Assembly: GCA_002914805.1 (NCBI GenBank)
Contig: JXTB01000207.1
Location: 464,293 to 528,292, forward strand
From: Parasponia andersonii
Taxonomy: Eukaryota > Streptophyta > Magnoliopsida > Rosales > Cannabaceae
DNA: 64,000 nucleotides
Direction: 5' to 3'
Below the pieces are notes generated by a model, which saw only the letters and a list, made by a program, of their open reading frames with translations, ran no database searches and was not told the DNA's origin. Within the stretch, counting starts at the first letter, position 1. Each line of letters starts with the position of its first letter. Shown here piece by piece: positions 1 to 10,915 of this stretch. Position numbers and translations under genes: made by a program.

Positions 1-165
1 ATACGAACTGTGGGAGTGGTTCACGGGATGGAATTTCGAATATTTTATTTAAATGGACTATTTTTATAAAAACTAGAACTTTTGACACTTTTCAAATAAA
101 TTAAGAAATTTCCCACCTTTATGAAATTCCCCTTCTGCCACTAGCCCGGGTTTTGGGTCGTGACA
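1..165 (-). mobile_element. Partial LTR (Ty3-type) running off the left edge
   Basis: Read on the minus strand the segment begins TGTCACGACCCAAAAC, the usual start of many plant Ty3/gypsy (Tekay/Del-like) LTRs. It abuts dioxygenase exon sequence at 166 and occupies the place where the intron 3' splice site should be. Only this end is inside the window, so length, internal region and target duplication cannot be judged. The family assignment is inferred from the terminal motif alone. Confidence 0.6.
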
Positions 166-412
166 CATGGAGCAATGGAAGATTTTGCAATGTGAAGCAT
201 CGAGTTCAATGCACGGAAGCCACTATTAGGGTCTCAATAGCTTCATTTGTATGGGACCAAAGAATGAAGCAATGGAAGCTCCCCCAGAGTTTGTGGACAG
301 TGAACACCCTCCTCTCTATGTTCCTTTCCATTATGAAGACTACTGGAAATTGAGACTCTCTAAGAATAAGACAGCAGGTGAAGCACTTGAACTCGTACGA
401 GCAGAAAGATAG
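166..412 (+). pseudogene. DAO-like dioxygenase, last exon only, broken
   Basis: This matches the last exon of the intact dioxygenase at 14171-14419: WSNGRFCNVKHRVQC, then an RVSIASF segment, ending ALELVRAER and TAG. It keeps the iron-ligand His and the RxS motif that binds 2-oxoglutarate. It is broken in two ways: the 3' splice site is replaced by an LTR end, and one base is missing near 251, which shifts frame between SIASF and the PKNEA segment. The conserved C-terminal frame resumes after the shift. Exons 1 and 2, if they exist, lie left of the window. It is the first of three DAO-type last exons on the plus strand here. Confidence 0.8.
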
Positions 413-861
413 GACCCACCTCATGACCCAATTCGTCAATCATCAAAGAAGTCGTCGATCATCAAAGAATTCATCATGTGCTCTCTGAATTTGCAACCAA
501 TAAAAAATTGAAAGGGTACTTGTGCTGGTTAAATTTAATTAAGGCTTTGAAAAAATGTTCCACATTTTATGAAAATAACTGTAACAATGTTGAAAGAAGT
601 GGTTGATTGTCCAAGCAAAACAAAAAATTTAATTGAAATGCGGTTTCTCGATCATCAATTATGAAAATAGTACTGGAAAAGTATGGGTGTTCAGGTTCTA
701 AGAAAATATTAGAGAAGACGTCAAGATCCATGAAAATTTCTTTAAAAACTAGACACAAGGGAGGAATGTCTTTCTTTTTTTTTTTTTCTTTCAAAAGTAT
801 CAAAGAACTCTTTTTTCCAATTTTTTTTTGTTTCCGAGTTATTTTTGGATATTATCAATTT
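413..861. other. Intergenic, no gene seen
   Basis: AT-rich DNA downstream of the broken dioxygenase exon. Short open frames on both strands are composed of low-complexity Lys/Phe codons and show no family resemblance. Confidence 0.6.
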
Positions 862-1188
862 TATACCTTATATTTTAATATTTTGTTCAAATTATACTTT
901 GTATATTGGTTATTATCAATATTGACTCTTAGATTTAAAATTTATTACAAATTTATATCATGATAGTAATTTAGAGTAATTAATTTACCAAGATATCATT
1001 TAAAAAATTAAAAATAAACTGTACAAAAACTTATCCGAGAATAAGTTTATTAAATCATCTTAGTAAATTAATTGCTCTAAATTCATATCAGGGTATACAT
1101 TTGTAACAGATTTAAATCTAATGGTCAATATTGATAATAACCAAAATAAAATGTATAAATTGAACAATATATCAAAATACCAGGTATA
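862..1188. mobile_element. Foldback MITE, copy 1
   Basis: The two halves are inverted copies: the left arm (TATACCTTATATTTTAAT and a stretch with TTATTATCAATATTGAC) is mirrored by the right arm (GTCAATATTGATAATAACC and an end reading GGTATA). The centre is also palindromic around the words AGAGTAATTAATTTAC and GTAAATTAATTGCTCT. A related copy lies at 43598-43903. No transposase is encoded. The target duplication is not resolved, so the superfamily is open. Confidence 0.7.
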
Positions 1189-1600
1189 AAAGTGATACTA
1201 TCCCTTTTTTTAAAGCTGTACTTTTCACCTTTTTCTGCTACCAATTTAATGTCAAATTTCAATTGGACTAACGCTAATAGCAATTCGAAAGTTTAGGATT
1301 TAAATGGCCAAAATCAAAGCTATAAGGACCAAATTGTTACAAAGTTCATATAATCAAGGGACCAATTTTGCCAATAACCCAAACCATAAATCCTAAAAAA
1401 ATAAAACTAAATAAATAAATGATGAAAATCAATATTAAACGGGATATGAAAGATTTGTGATTAAAGTAGCCTAATATGTTCTAGATATTATATATGTCGG
1501 GCATAATAAAATGATATACAACTTAATTATCCATCATAATGGATCGAGATCTTTTGGCAAATACTTAATTTGAGTGTTTTATCGTATCACTTAGTTACCA
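1189..1600. other. Intergenic, no gene seen
   Basis: AT-rich sequence with no coding resemblance, between the foldback element and the SINE-like segment. Confidence 0.5.
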
Positions 1601-1760
1601 CTAAACATATCGTCTAACGGCAACGTTGTTATCGTGAAAATTGGGAGTCGTAGGTTCGAACTTAGATGGCTCCTTTCAGGAGTCTTAGATGTGAGAATAC
1701 TTACCTAATTTTTAAATTATCTATTGTTCTATTTTCATAAAAATTATCAAAATTCTTTCC
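1601..1760 (+). mobile_element. Possible tRNA-derived SINE remnant
   Basis: A Pol III B-box-like GGTTCGAAC lies about 45 bases downstream of a weak A-box-like stretch (TCTAACGGCAACG). A segment of typical SINE-body length and an AT-rich tail follow. There is no clear target duplication and no second copy in the window. A decayed tRNA-like sequence is an alternative. Confidence 0.35.
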
Positions 1761-1840
1761 AATTTTATCTAATTTAAGATCTTTAAAAAAGAACTCGTTA
1801 CCCCCGTAGATTTATTTCAAATTCATGAAAGACCCGAGAA

Positions 1841-1925
1841 ACTTTTAGAGCTACTGTAGTCATGCTCAGAAAAGAGAGCCCCAAAAACTTTTAGAGTTAC
1901 TATAGTCATACTTAGAAAAGATAGC
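1841..1925. repeat. 46 bp imperfect tandem duplication
   Basis: ACTTTTAGAGCTACTGTAGT at 1841 recurs 46 bases later with a few transitions, followed both times by GTCAT, CTYAGAAAAG and AGCC. Confidence 0.7.
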
Positions 1926-2120
1926 CACGTCACTCTCTCTTTTTTTTTCCTTTAAAAAAAAAAGCCACATCACCTAGTTCATTCGATAACACACTAGTAC
2001 CCGACATTTCTAAGTCTTCTTTCTATACAAGTACTTTCTGCATCTACACCTTACATATACTAATATCATCACATGGCCACACATAACACATTATTATTTT
2101 TGAGGGGAAAAAATTGTAAT

Positions 2121-2922
2121 TGTGGGACCCGTTCCTAAAACATACACCACGTGGATGATTAAGTGGCAGAATAGGCCATAAGCGGGACACACCGTCCGAC
2201 ACATGTCCAGAGTGACTGATTAAAGGCCACGCGAGTCGCACGTAGTACTGCATAGGCCCATGGGCTGTCTGAGGCCAAGGCTGAACCCATCCCAGACCCT
2301 GGATGGATTCGGCTCAGTCCGATTCTTACCTCGACAATTGGGGGTCGGAAGCCTCAAGGGTCTTCCGCCAGAATACCGTGGGAAGCAGCTCACCGTCCAA
2401 ACCCAGACAGAGCATTTAATACGATCCTGGGTAGGTGCGCGCATTGGGCAAGTCGCCCTGACAGAGTGGCGGCTTATCAAAATCTTACCCCCGACAGGCT
2501 GGAGTCGTAGGGGACGGCGGAAAACAGGCCACGACGATGCAAGGGAAGTTACGGTAATCACGACCCGTGATTTCTGGAGTAAGTCATGATGGAAAAAAGT
2601 ACTCGATCCTGGGACTGAGAGCCAGAAAGTTCCCAGTTCCAGGATTATACATATAAACCTTGTTTCCTCCCTAAAAAGGAACAAGAAACAATATAGAATA
2701 CAAAAAAAATGTTTACAGAGAAAAATTAAATTCTTGTTGTTCAATCTCAGGGATAAATCACTGACTTAAGCATCAGAGAGTCTTTCCAGGTGGCTACCCC
2801 CGCCTCTCTGTCTCAACCCGAAACTAAAGACATTCTGGAATAGCAAGGATACGTGGATAGTTGGTGGATACCTCGTCAGTAGTTCAGAGACACGTGGACA
2901 GCTAGTAACAACAGCACTAACA
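2121..2922 (+). repeat. 5' LTR of the Ty3-type element
   Basis: Begins TGTGGGACCC and ends CACTAACA. A TATA-like ATTATACATATAAACC near 2644 lies in the right position for the LTR promoter and is conserved in the 3' LTR near 11437. Confidence 0.9.
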
Positions 2923-2941
2923 ATTTGGTGCCGTCTGTGGG
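2923..2941 (+). promoter_or_regulatory. Primer-binding site
   Basis: ATTTGGTGCCGTCTGTGGGA directly follows the 5' LTR. Its core closely resembles the TGGCGCCGTCTGTGGGA primer-binding site common in plant Ty3 elements. Confidence 0.75.
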
Positions 2942-2951
2942 AATCAGTTGA

Positions 2952-4540
2952 GTGCAAGAGAAGAAACAGGGGCCTCACGATCGCGCTCTCCCCGAACAAA
3001 AGGCCATACAACGTCGAATGGCACCCTCAAGAATGTCAACCAGGAGCACACGTCCTGATACCGAAGAGAGCTCCCGGGAAGCACGACTAGGTCTAGAGCA
3101 AAAGCTAGACCAAATGCTTGCCGCCCTAGCAGAAACAAACCGAAAGGCAGAGATGGCCTATGAGGCCTTCCTGGGTTTAAAAGGTGAAGTCACGGAGATG
3201 CGCAGAGATAACCCCTACCTCGAAGATCTGTTGGCAAGTGAAGCCAAGAGTAGGTGAAGGGAGGACTTCGATGAAGAGGTCCAATAAGAATCCAGGGGCC
3301 AACTGCCGATAGAAGTCCCCGCCCCATCCAGATCGCGAATGCAAGGGGAGCAGAAGAGCCAGACAAGGCCTTTTTGGAACGGAGCAGCATTGGACAGAAG
3401 GCACCAGGAAGGCCCAGTAGGTGCGCTTCCCAACTTGAAACAAGAGATGATGGCAGAACTAAGTAAGAGGCTTGGAGCCCATCATAGCCAGAGCCCCGAT
3501 GACTAGCAGAGTAGACCGTACAAGGAATCAATCGGACAGCCTTCGCCAATTGGATCCAATTGGAACCCAAGCCGAAGGACTTCACAACCCCAACCTTTAG
3601 ACCATTCGAGGGAAAGACTGACTCCCTCGATCACATATACCACTTCCAACAGAAGATGGCCTTGGAGACCAGGGACGAGGCTGTGACTTACAAAGTCTTC
3701 TCCACCACCCTGACAGGGCCAACACTGCTGTGGTTCAGACAACTCCCAGAGAAGTCCATAAACGGGTTTAAAGACTTTTACAAACTGTTCTTAAAGTAGT
3801 ACGTGGGCGCTTGGAGGTAGCAGAAAACTATGCGAGACCTCGACCGGTTAGAGCAATCTACGAGCGAGTCTCCAAGAGAATACTTGTCGCATTTCCTGGA
3901 GGTAATGTCCTCGGTGCAAGCCGCGAGCTCGTTCGTCAGGGGCCTACAGCCAGGGTCGATGCTGTCGGACCATCTGCTATTGAATTTTCCGTACGACATG
4001 GCAGATATCTAGGCAAAGTTGGAGGGGGAATTTAAGGTGCTGGAAAGCCACCAGAAAGTGCCCAAGGCTTTTACCGCGATAACAACGGCGCCGGCGCAAA
4101 CCTCGGTCCTGCAAGGAATGAAGAGGCTTGCGTCGCCCAGGGGGCCATCTCTGAAATAGTAAGCCCCAGCTCGAGGTGGTCAAGAGAGTAGTAAGAGGAG
4201 GAAGACATTTAAGGATCCTCTGCTGAAATATGAGCTCAACACACTGATCGACGTGATCTACCTCCAGAACAAGGACAGAGGCATTTTCAAAGACCCGCCC
4301 AAGTCCGGTGTTCCTGAGCATATGACAAACTGGAGCAGGTACTGCCAATTTCACAGAGATCACGGGCATGACACCGTCAATTGTCGTAGCCTCTATGCGC
4401 AGGTTATGATGGCAATCTAAGCTGGAAAGTTGAAGCAGTACGTAAAGACGGGCGTGTACCAGTCGAAGGAAGACGCTGTCAGACCCGAGAAGGGAAAGCA
4501 GACCCAAGCCTCTGGGTCGGGAGAATAAACTCTGAGGATA
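2952..4540 (+). other. Gag-like region of the Ty3-type element
   Basis: Segments match plant Ty3 Gag in order: an N-terminal coiled-coil-like stretch, then FRPFEGKTDSLDHIYHFQQK and LTGPTLLWFRQLPEKSI of the retrotransposon Gag domain, then a zinc-finger-like YCQFHRDHGHDTVNC. The region is decayed and is described only as a fossil. Confidence 0.8.
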
Positions 4541-4621
4541 GTTCCAACGATCATAGGTAGACCGAAGTCGACCCAAAGTCAGAAGGATAAGGAAAAGTGT
4601 CGAAAGAGGACCGAGGATAGG

Positions 4622-4905
4622 GTGAAGCGCCTGAGAGGGATGGGCCATTCCGTGAACCATATGATGACGGAAGAAAGCTACGCCTCAGCCGCCCCCATCG
4701 CCTTCACCCAGCAAGACCTGACTACGGTGTGCCTGCCTCATGATGACCCCTTGGTGATTAAGCTGCAGATTGGTTTCGTGTTGGTCGGGAGGGTCCTAAT
4801 CGACGGCAGAAGTAGCGTCGATGTCCTGTTCCTTAGCACGTTCGAGAGCATGTGCTTGGATCAAAACACGCTCAGGCTGACCTGTCAGCCACTGTTTGCC
4901 TTCAA
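4622..4905 (+). other. Retropepsin-like part of the Ty3-type element
   Basis: The translation contains HDDPLVIKLQIGFVLVGRVL followed by IDGRSSVDVLF. This is the layout of the aspartic protease segment of plant Ty3 polyproteins (usually a VDxGSSxDVLF-like motif). Confidence 0.6.
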
Positions 4906-4929
4906 CGGTGCTAGGGTCAGCCTTCAACG

Positions 4930-5345
4930 GCGCCATGGTCTACGGGTCGGAAGCTGTGATCCCGACAGAGATTGGCCTCCTGACCCTTCGCTCCGAAGTG
5001 GTGAGAGACGCCTCACTGAATGAGCAGCAGCTAAGCTGCAACACAGACCTCCTGGAAGAAACAAGGGACATGGCCCTGGTCCACCTGGCCTTATACCATC
5101 AGCAGGCCAGGTCCTATTATGCAAAGAAGGTTAGCGCTCGTCGATTTAACGCCGGCGATTGGGTCTTGAAGGTCAGAATAGGGAATTCCTCGAAGCTAGA
5201 CTCTAACTGGGTCGGGCCTTACGAGGTAATCAAGGCGCTTGACAATGATGCATATGTCCTAAAAGAACTCAAGACCGGGAAGAGCCTGCCAAACACGTGG
5301 AATGCCCAACACCTGAAGAAGTATTACGTATGGGATGCGTTTAAA
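4930..5345 (+). other. Integrase C-terminal-like part of the Ty3-type element
   Basis: MVYGSEAVIPTEIGL, then ARSYYAKKVSARRFNAGDWV and GPYEVIKALDNDAYVLKEL, ending NTWNAQHLKKYY, is the familiar C-terminal end of plant Ty3 integrase. Reverse transcriptase, RNase H and the integrase core were not recognised in the element. Confidence 0.8.
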
Positions 5346-5490
5346 TGCTGTAAGACACATGTGAATGCTTGTATTATTAAACAGCTTAATTCCAAAACAG
5401 GTGAGGGTTCCCGCTCTATGGATTTATGCTTTGGATTGACTATGTAAAAGGGTCTGCCCACAGTGCCAAACCCCACGGACCATTCGCGCA

Positions 5491-6665
5491 AAAAATCGTA
5501 CTGCGGGGATCACGTCGCTTGCCGACGACCCGAGAAAACGTACGAAGAGGAAAGAGCTGCGCAACCAAAAACTTGCCAGCAGACCTCGTCAAAAATCGTA
5601 CTGCGGGGATCACGTCGCTTGCCGACGATCCAAGAAAACGTACGAAGAGGAAAGAGCTGCACAACCAAAAACTTGCTAGTAGACCTCGTCAAAAATTGTA
5701 CTACGGGAATCACGTCGCTTGCCGACGACCCGAGAAAACATACGAAGAGGAAAGAGCTGTGCAACCAAAAACTTGCCAGCAGACCTCGTCAAAAATTGTA
5801 CTGCGGGGATCACGTCGCTTGCCGATGACCCGAGAAAATGTACTAAGAGGTAAGAGCTGTGCAACCAAAAACTTGCTAGCAGACCTCGTCAAAAATCATA
5901 CTGCGGGGATCACGTCGCTTGCCAACGACCCGAGAAAATGTACGAAGAGAAAAGAGCTGCGCAACCAAAAACTTGCCAACAGACCTCATAAAAATCATAC
6001 TGCGGGAATCACATCGCTTGCCGATGACCCGAGAAAACGTACAAAGAGGAAAGAGCTGCGCAACCAAAAACTTGCCAGCAGACCTCATAAAAATCGTACT
6101 GCGGATATCACATCACTTGCCGATGACCCGAGAAAATATACGAAGAGGAAAGAGCTGCGCAACCAAAAACTTGCCAGCAGACCTCATAAAAATAGTACTG
6201 CGGGGATCACGTCGCTTGCCGATGACTCGAGAAAACGTACGAAGAGAAAAGAGTTGCGCAATCAAATGCTTGCCTGCAGACCTCAGTAAGGATCGCGCTA
6301 TGGGAATTACATCGTGCAATAGAATGCTTGCCGATGGCCCGGGAAAACGCACGAAGAGGATCGGGCGCAGTCAAATGCTTGCCAGTAGACCTCGGTAAGG
6401 ATCGCGCTATGGGAATCACATCGTGTAATAGAATGCTTGTCGATGGCCCGGGAAAACGCACGAAGAGGATCGGGCTGCGCAGTCAAATACTTGCCAGCAG
6501 ACCTCAGTAAGGATCATGCTATGGGTATCACCTCGCGTAATAAAATAATTGCTGATGGCTCGATAAAACGTGCGGAGGGGATTGAGCTGCACAATAAAAT
6601 ATTTGCCAGCGGACCTCGCCAAGAATTGCGCCACAGGGATCACGTCGCTTGCCGACGACCCCAGG
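5491..6665 (+). repeat. Tandem array of about 12 units inside the Ty3-type element
   Basis: The word CACGTCGCTT (or a close variant) recurs at 5511, 5611, 5711, 5811, 5911, 6010, 6109, 6208, 6308, 6417, 6529 and 6641. The period is therefore 100, then 99, then about 110 bases. Other unit landmarks are CGAGAAAACGTACGAAGAGG, GAGCTGCGCAACCAAAAACT and TTGCCAGCAGACCTC. The later units carry GTGCAATAGAATGC-type inserts and form a second subfamily. The array lies between the integrase-like part and the antisense region, where Tat-like elements often carry tandem repeats. Confidence 0.95.
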
Positions 6666-7399
6666 GGTCACCTTAGCTACGCACAGGTCAAAGGCAAACG
6701 GGACCAGGGTCTACCAGTTGGAAGTAGGTCCGAGCAAAACTAAGCACGAAAGCAGAAATTACAACAAAATTCTGTTTATTATTGCTTAGATTACAAGATG
6801 CATGGTCAGCACAGACGCGGACCCAGTGTCTCTATTTGTAAGGAGCAGGTCTCGGGTGGACTCGCAAGAACACGTCGGAGTGGTAGCGTCCTGTTCGCTC
6901 CCTAAAAGAGCCAAGCCTAGGCCTCCTCCTTTAAAGCGACGGGTCCAAGCAGTTGTCGACCAATCCTTGGAGCTGGCTCCTGGCGCGTTCCCATTTAGGG
7001 TCGGAGAAGTCCAATCATACGTGCGGATCATGTTCTGCTAAGATGAGTCATAACAGAAGTTACACATCCTCAAAGTCGGGCGAGTCGGAACCCACGTCCC
7101 GATCTCTGGAACTGACCTCGTCGGTTGTAGTATGAGGGGAATTCACTAGTAACTCCGCATCATATACGATTTGGCCAGACCCGGAGGCTGGACAAACCGC
7201 CAACAAAGGAATGGCATCGTATACGATGCCTGACCCTGACCACGGATGCAAGCAACAAAAATAATATAATAATGAATATAATAGATCACATAGAATAAGC
7301 GTGAGAAGAATACGCCGTTTTATTATTTAAACAGTTGCTTGCAACAGGGGTCAGCTCTACATGGAGTGGTCAGCACTTTACAAATGTACATAAGGGGGA

Positions 7400-10300
7400 G
7401 AGTCCCTAGTTACCTCCGGAGAGGGAAGCGACACCGGCTTCGAAGCTTGGGCCAGCTGCAGCGGAATCGGAATCGTCACAGGATAAGACGACCACACTTG
7501 ACCCTCCGCCCATCAAGGCACCCTCACCAAGCTGATCCCCAGAGACCCACTTAGCTTGTTCTGGCAGACCCGGAGCAGGGACGGTCTTCTTGGTGACAGA
7601 AGCAGATGTAGAGGGCCACTCTTTATCTTCGTCGAGCATCTTCAACACATCAGAAGGGTACACGATATTAATCTCGTCCCCTAACTGCTGCATGTAATAC
7701 CTGACGGAATAATGGTCCCTCTCGATGCCTTTCTGCTTATCAAACTGGTCTGGCGTTACTAACTCTACATGGCCTTCGAACTCCCTGTTCTCCCAGCTAG
7801 ACCTGTAGCTCTCCGCAGAAAGGACATCCACCTGCCTCTGGTACCTTGTCTTCAGCTTCTCCGTGTCTGCCAGTCTATCCCTCAGTGCAGCAAGCCTCAG
7901 CTCCGCTTGCCACTATGATAAGTTTGCGAGATCTTCGCCACGTTTGCGAGACAACTCGACTTGAGCCTCCATCAGGTCTTTGTGATCCGAATAGAGATGT
8001 CGGATTACCTCGTTAGACCGGTCGAGCCTACACTGCAAAGAATGGGCCTCAAGTTTGGCTTTCACCTCGGCTTTCCTCGCCTCCTTGGCCTCGTCGACGG
8101 CTCTGTCGTGAGTGATGAAAGTCAGACCCATCTCCACCCCTGCATTCTGCAGTTCCTGGTCCTTGGCCTCGAGCTCGGCCTGGGTCAGCCTGGCGGCCTC
8201 AGTGTGGACCAACCTGACAGTCTCTGTCTCAGCCAACGCGGCAACCAGCTTCTCACGCCTGGCCCTTTCGATGCTCAAAGTGTGGGCCCTCATCCAGGCT
8301 CTGGTACAAGTCAAAATCCACCCTCAACGTGGCGAGGGCGGCCTCGCTCCGCTCGGCCATCATGGCACGGGTGTTTAGCTACCCGGTCAGCTCACTAACG
8401 CGAGAGGAGTAGAAGGACTGCACAGCAGCTAGCTGCAAAGCGCGAGAAAGAAGAGTTAGTGGTCAGAGAGGATGCTAAGGACCTCTTGCTTACAGTAAGA
8501 CAAAACAAACCTGAGCGATGTTGCGGCTGGCCACGAGCTCTACATTCTCCGGGGAGAGCACCCACAGCTCGGGCTCCATAGCCGCACCCTCTCTTAGGCA
8601 TTGTCCGCATCTGAGGAACGCGATTCTATCCCGCCGACAGCGAGGGCACCTTCACCCCCCACCAGATGCGCTCCAGTGACTTTTTTCGACGCCCCCAGAG
8701 TGGCAAATGTGGTGGCAGTGGAGAGTGAGGCATCGCCGGGCGCACCATCGACAGTAGAAGCTACGACGACCTTTACTGCATCAGCAGCTTCGGCCGCCAC
8801 CTCTACCGAAGGAACGCGCTGGTGTGATTTTTCGGTCTTGTCTTGACCAGTATTCTTAGATGTGCCATCTCGCACGGACCTCCTCCTCCTCATGAGAGTC
8901 AAAGTAGCTCCATCGTCGTCTCTGTCAGAAGCAGGTGCGGTTCCACCTTTCTTCCCCGCCGGGCTCCCCTCCCCCTTGGATGAATCGGGTTCGCGATCTC
9001 GCTTCGTGGAGACCGAGGGAGGGGAAGACAGCCGAGACTTCAATCTCAGAGCCCCTCCCTGAGCTCAGCAATCTCTCCACGGGAGCAAGCAGCATCGGAC
9101 CTCGCTCCTGCCTTCGAGCTAGAGCTGGGGGCAAAAGAGGCGGGCGCAGAAGGCTCACCGGGTAGGCTCGAGGGCACCCCTTTGCCATGCACAACCTTTA
9201 TGGCCGGTGCCTCCCAGACCATGAGCATGCCCGCCTCGGGAGTTGGCACTACCGGCGTTTTATCTTCGGTCATGGAAAGACCCTCCAGGTCATCGTCTGA
9301 GACTGTTCTTAGGATGATAACTCTCGAAGCCTCGTCCTCCGAGGACACCACCGAACGCTGACCAGCGGGGACCTTGGTATGAGCCTTGTGCACAGCGGTC
9401 TTCCCCTTCACCGGAGAGGGGTCTGCCGAAGGGCCTGCATCCGAACCTGCAAAGAGCAAGCAACATGGTTAAAATGCAGCCATGACCTAACCGATGAAGC
9501 CCTAAGATACAAAGATGAACTCATCCTTAGCCCTCTTAGGGGCAGCGGTTTCCTCCCTACAAGGCCTGGCACACTCCTTGGCCACGAGCTTTACCGCCTC
9601 TTCGAGCTCGTGGCTGGTCGGCGCCACCAAGTCATTGGGACCCGCCAACTAGCTCGAGGCCATGATCTGACGGCCCACCATGGCGATGCGACCCTGCTCA
9701 TCCCGGCGGAACCGGTTCAGGGCGGAGGCATCAAGCTGGCTCCGAAGGTGATCGGTAATGACCCCACGTGTCTAGCAGGAAGAGGAGATACTTGGCATCA
9801 TGTTCGCCATCTGGGGATTTAGGATAGCCTGGATGTGTCGGCAATCCCCGGATAACCCGAAGAGGATGATTCTCTCCAGCTCCTGGAGCTGACCCGCCGA
9901 CAGCCGAGGCTCGAACTTGCTTTCTTCCATAGAGGCTGCACAAGGCAAAATGTCATGAGTAAAAACGGACGAAATATGCACGGACCCAAAATTCACAACC
10001 CAGTACTTACTTTGCAGAAAGAACAAGGGGATTTGAAAGCGCTCCTGGTTCACCCAGGGAGAGCACCACGCCCCTCTGACGGCGTATATCCTAGAATGAG
10101 AGTCTCGCTGCTTGTCTAACCTCGGCAAGCCCTAGAAAATGTGGCGCCCCGGGAGTGGCTGGAGATAGAAAGTGGGGTAAGACCCTTTTTTGGGGATGAA
10201 GATAAGCTTATAGGCATAGAAAACCACTTCTAGGTCAATATGCATGTTGAGGAGGACGGACAAGGCAGAAAGCCACATCATGATCATGATTCCGTTAGCA

Positions 10301-10520
10301 TTGAGCTACATCGGATGAATTCCCGTGAGGCTAAAGAACTGGTGGACCAAGGGAGGAAGAGGAAACCACAACCACTCCAGATGCCTCCTCTCCGAGACAA
10401 TGGAGCCTTCCAGAGCAGAGGGGTAAAGATACCAGTCCGCCGGACCGTTGACCCTCTCTAAAGTGACTCTGCTGAGGAAGCAGAGCTGCCTCCTCAACGA
10501 CCCTAATTCGGAATCCACGA
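7400..10520 (-). other. Antisense extra-ORF region of the Ty3-type element
   Basis: Open segments run opposite to gag-pol at 9772-10518, 9046-9459, 8594-9043, 7913-8314 and 7406-7831. The first resembles plant 'putative gypsy type transposon' proteins (LEGSIVSERRHLEWLWFPLP, then HQFFSLTGIHPM). The middle parts are Ser/Ala/Lys rich, and 7913-8314 looks like a coiled coil (ERARREKLVAALAETE, AELEAKDQELQNA). Antisense, sometimes spliced, extra ORFs are known from plant Ty3 elements of the Tat group. Family assignment is by recall, not by search. Confidence 0.6.
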
Positions 10521-10894
10521 CGGGGCAGAGTTTCTGACTCAGATTTAGGGCGATCGTGTTAGGTGCGGTCGAAGAAGACGAAAGATTCTGGAAACAAGGA
10601 AATACGAAAACCCTAAGATTTGAGAAAGCTGGAATACTTAGAGATTTTGGTAAAGTAAGAAATGAGCGTAAATGCGGCTTTTATGGAGGGGGAGCCGAAG
10701 AGTTTTTCCTAGAGAAGAGCAGGGCGAGGAAGACGGAGGAATTAGAATTTTAAAAATTAAAAAAAAATTATGACACGGAATGGCATGCCCCAACGTCGGC
10801 AATTAGGGAGGAGTGACGGTGGGAGAGCCACGTGTATCCCTCGAATTGGAGGACCGGAGAAATGATTTCCCCACTTGATGGATACGAATCCATC

Positions 10895-10915
10895 AAATAG
10901 GGAAATAGGGGCAGT
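10895..10915 (+). promoter_or_regulatory. Polypurine tract
   Basis: The purine-rich stretch AAATAGGGAAATAGGGGCAG lies directly before the 3' LTR, as expected for plus-strand priming. Confidence 0.7.

Noticed and set aside
661-963. 100-residue Lys/Phe-rich open frame
   Set aside because: Composed of homopolymer runs and part of a foldback MITE.
4896-5447. 183-residue open frame as an independent gene
   Set aside because: Its content is the C-terminal end of a Ty3 integrase, so it is part of the retrotransposon.
5426-6398. Long plus-strand open frames (287 and 159 residues) over the tandem array
   Set aside because: They arise because the repeat unit lacks stops; the frame changes meaning as the period is not a multiple of three, and they lie inside a broken retrotransposon.
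5491-6665. Regular repeats that could suggest a CRISPR array
   Set aside because: Units are contiguous, about 100 bases, with no unique spacers, in a plant nuclear retrotransposon.
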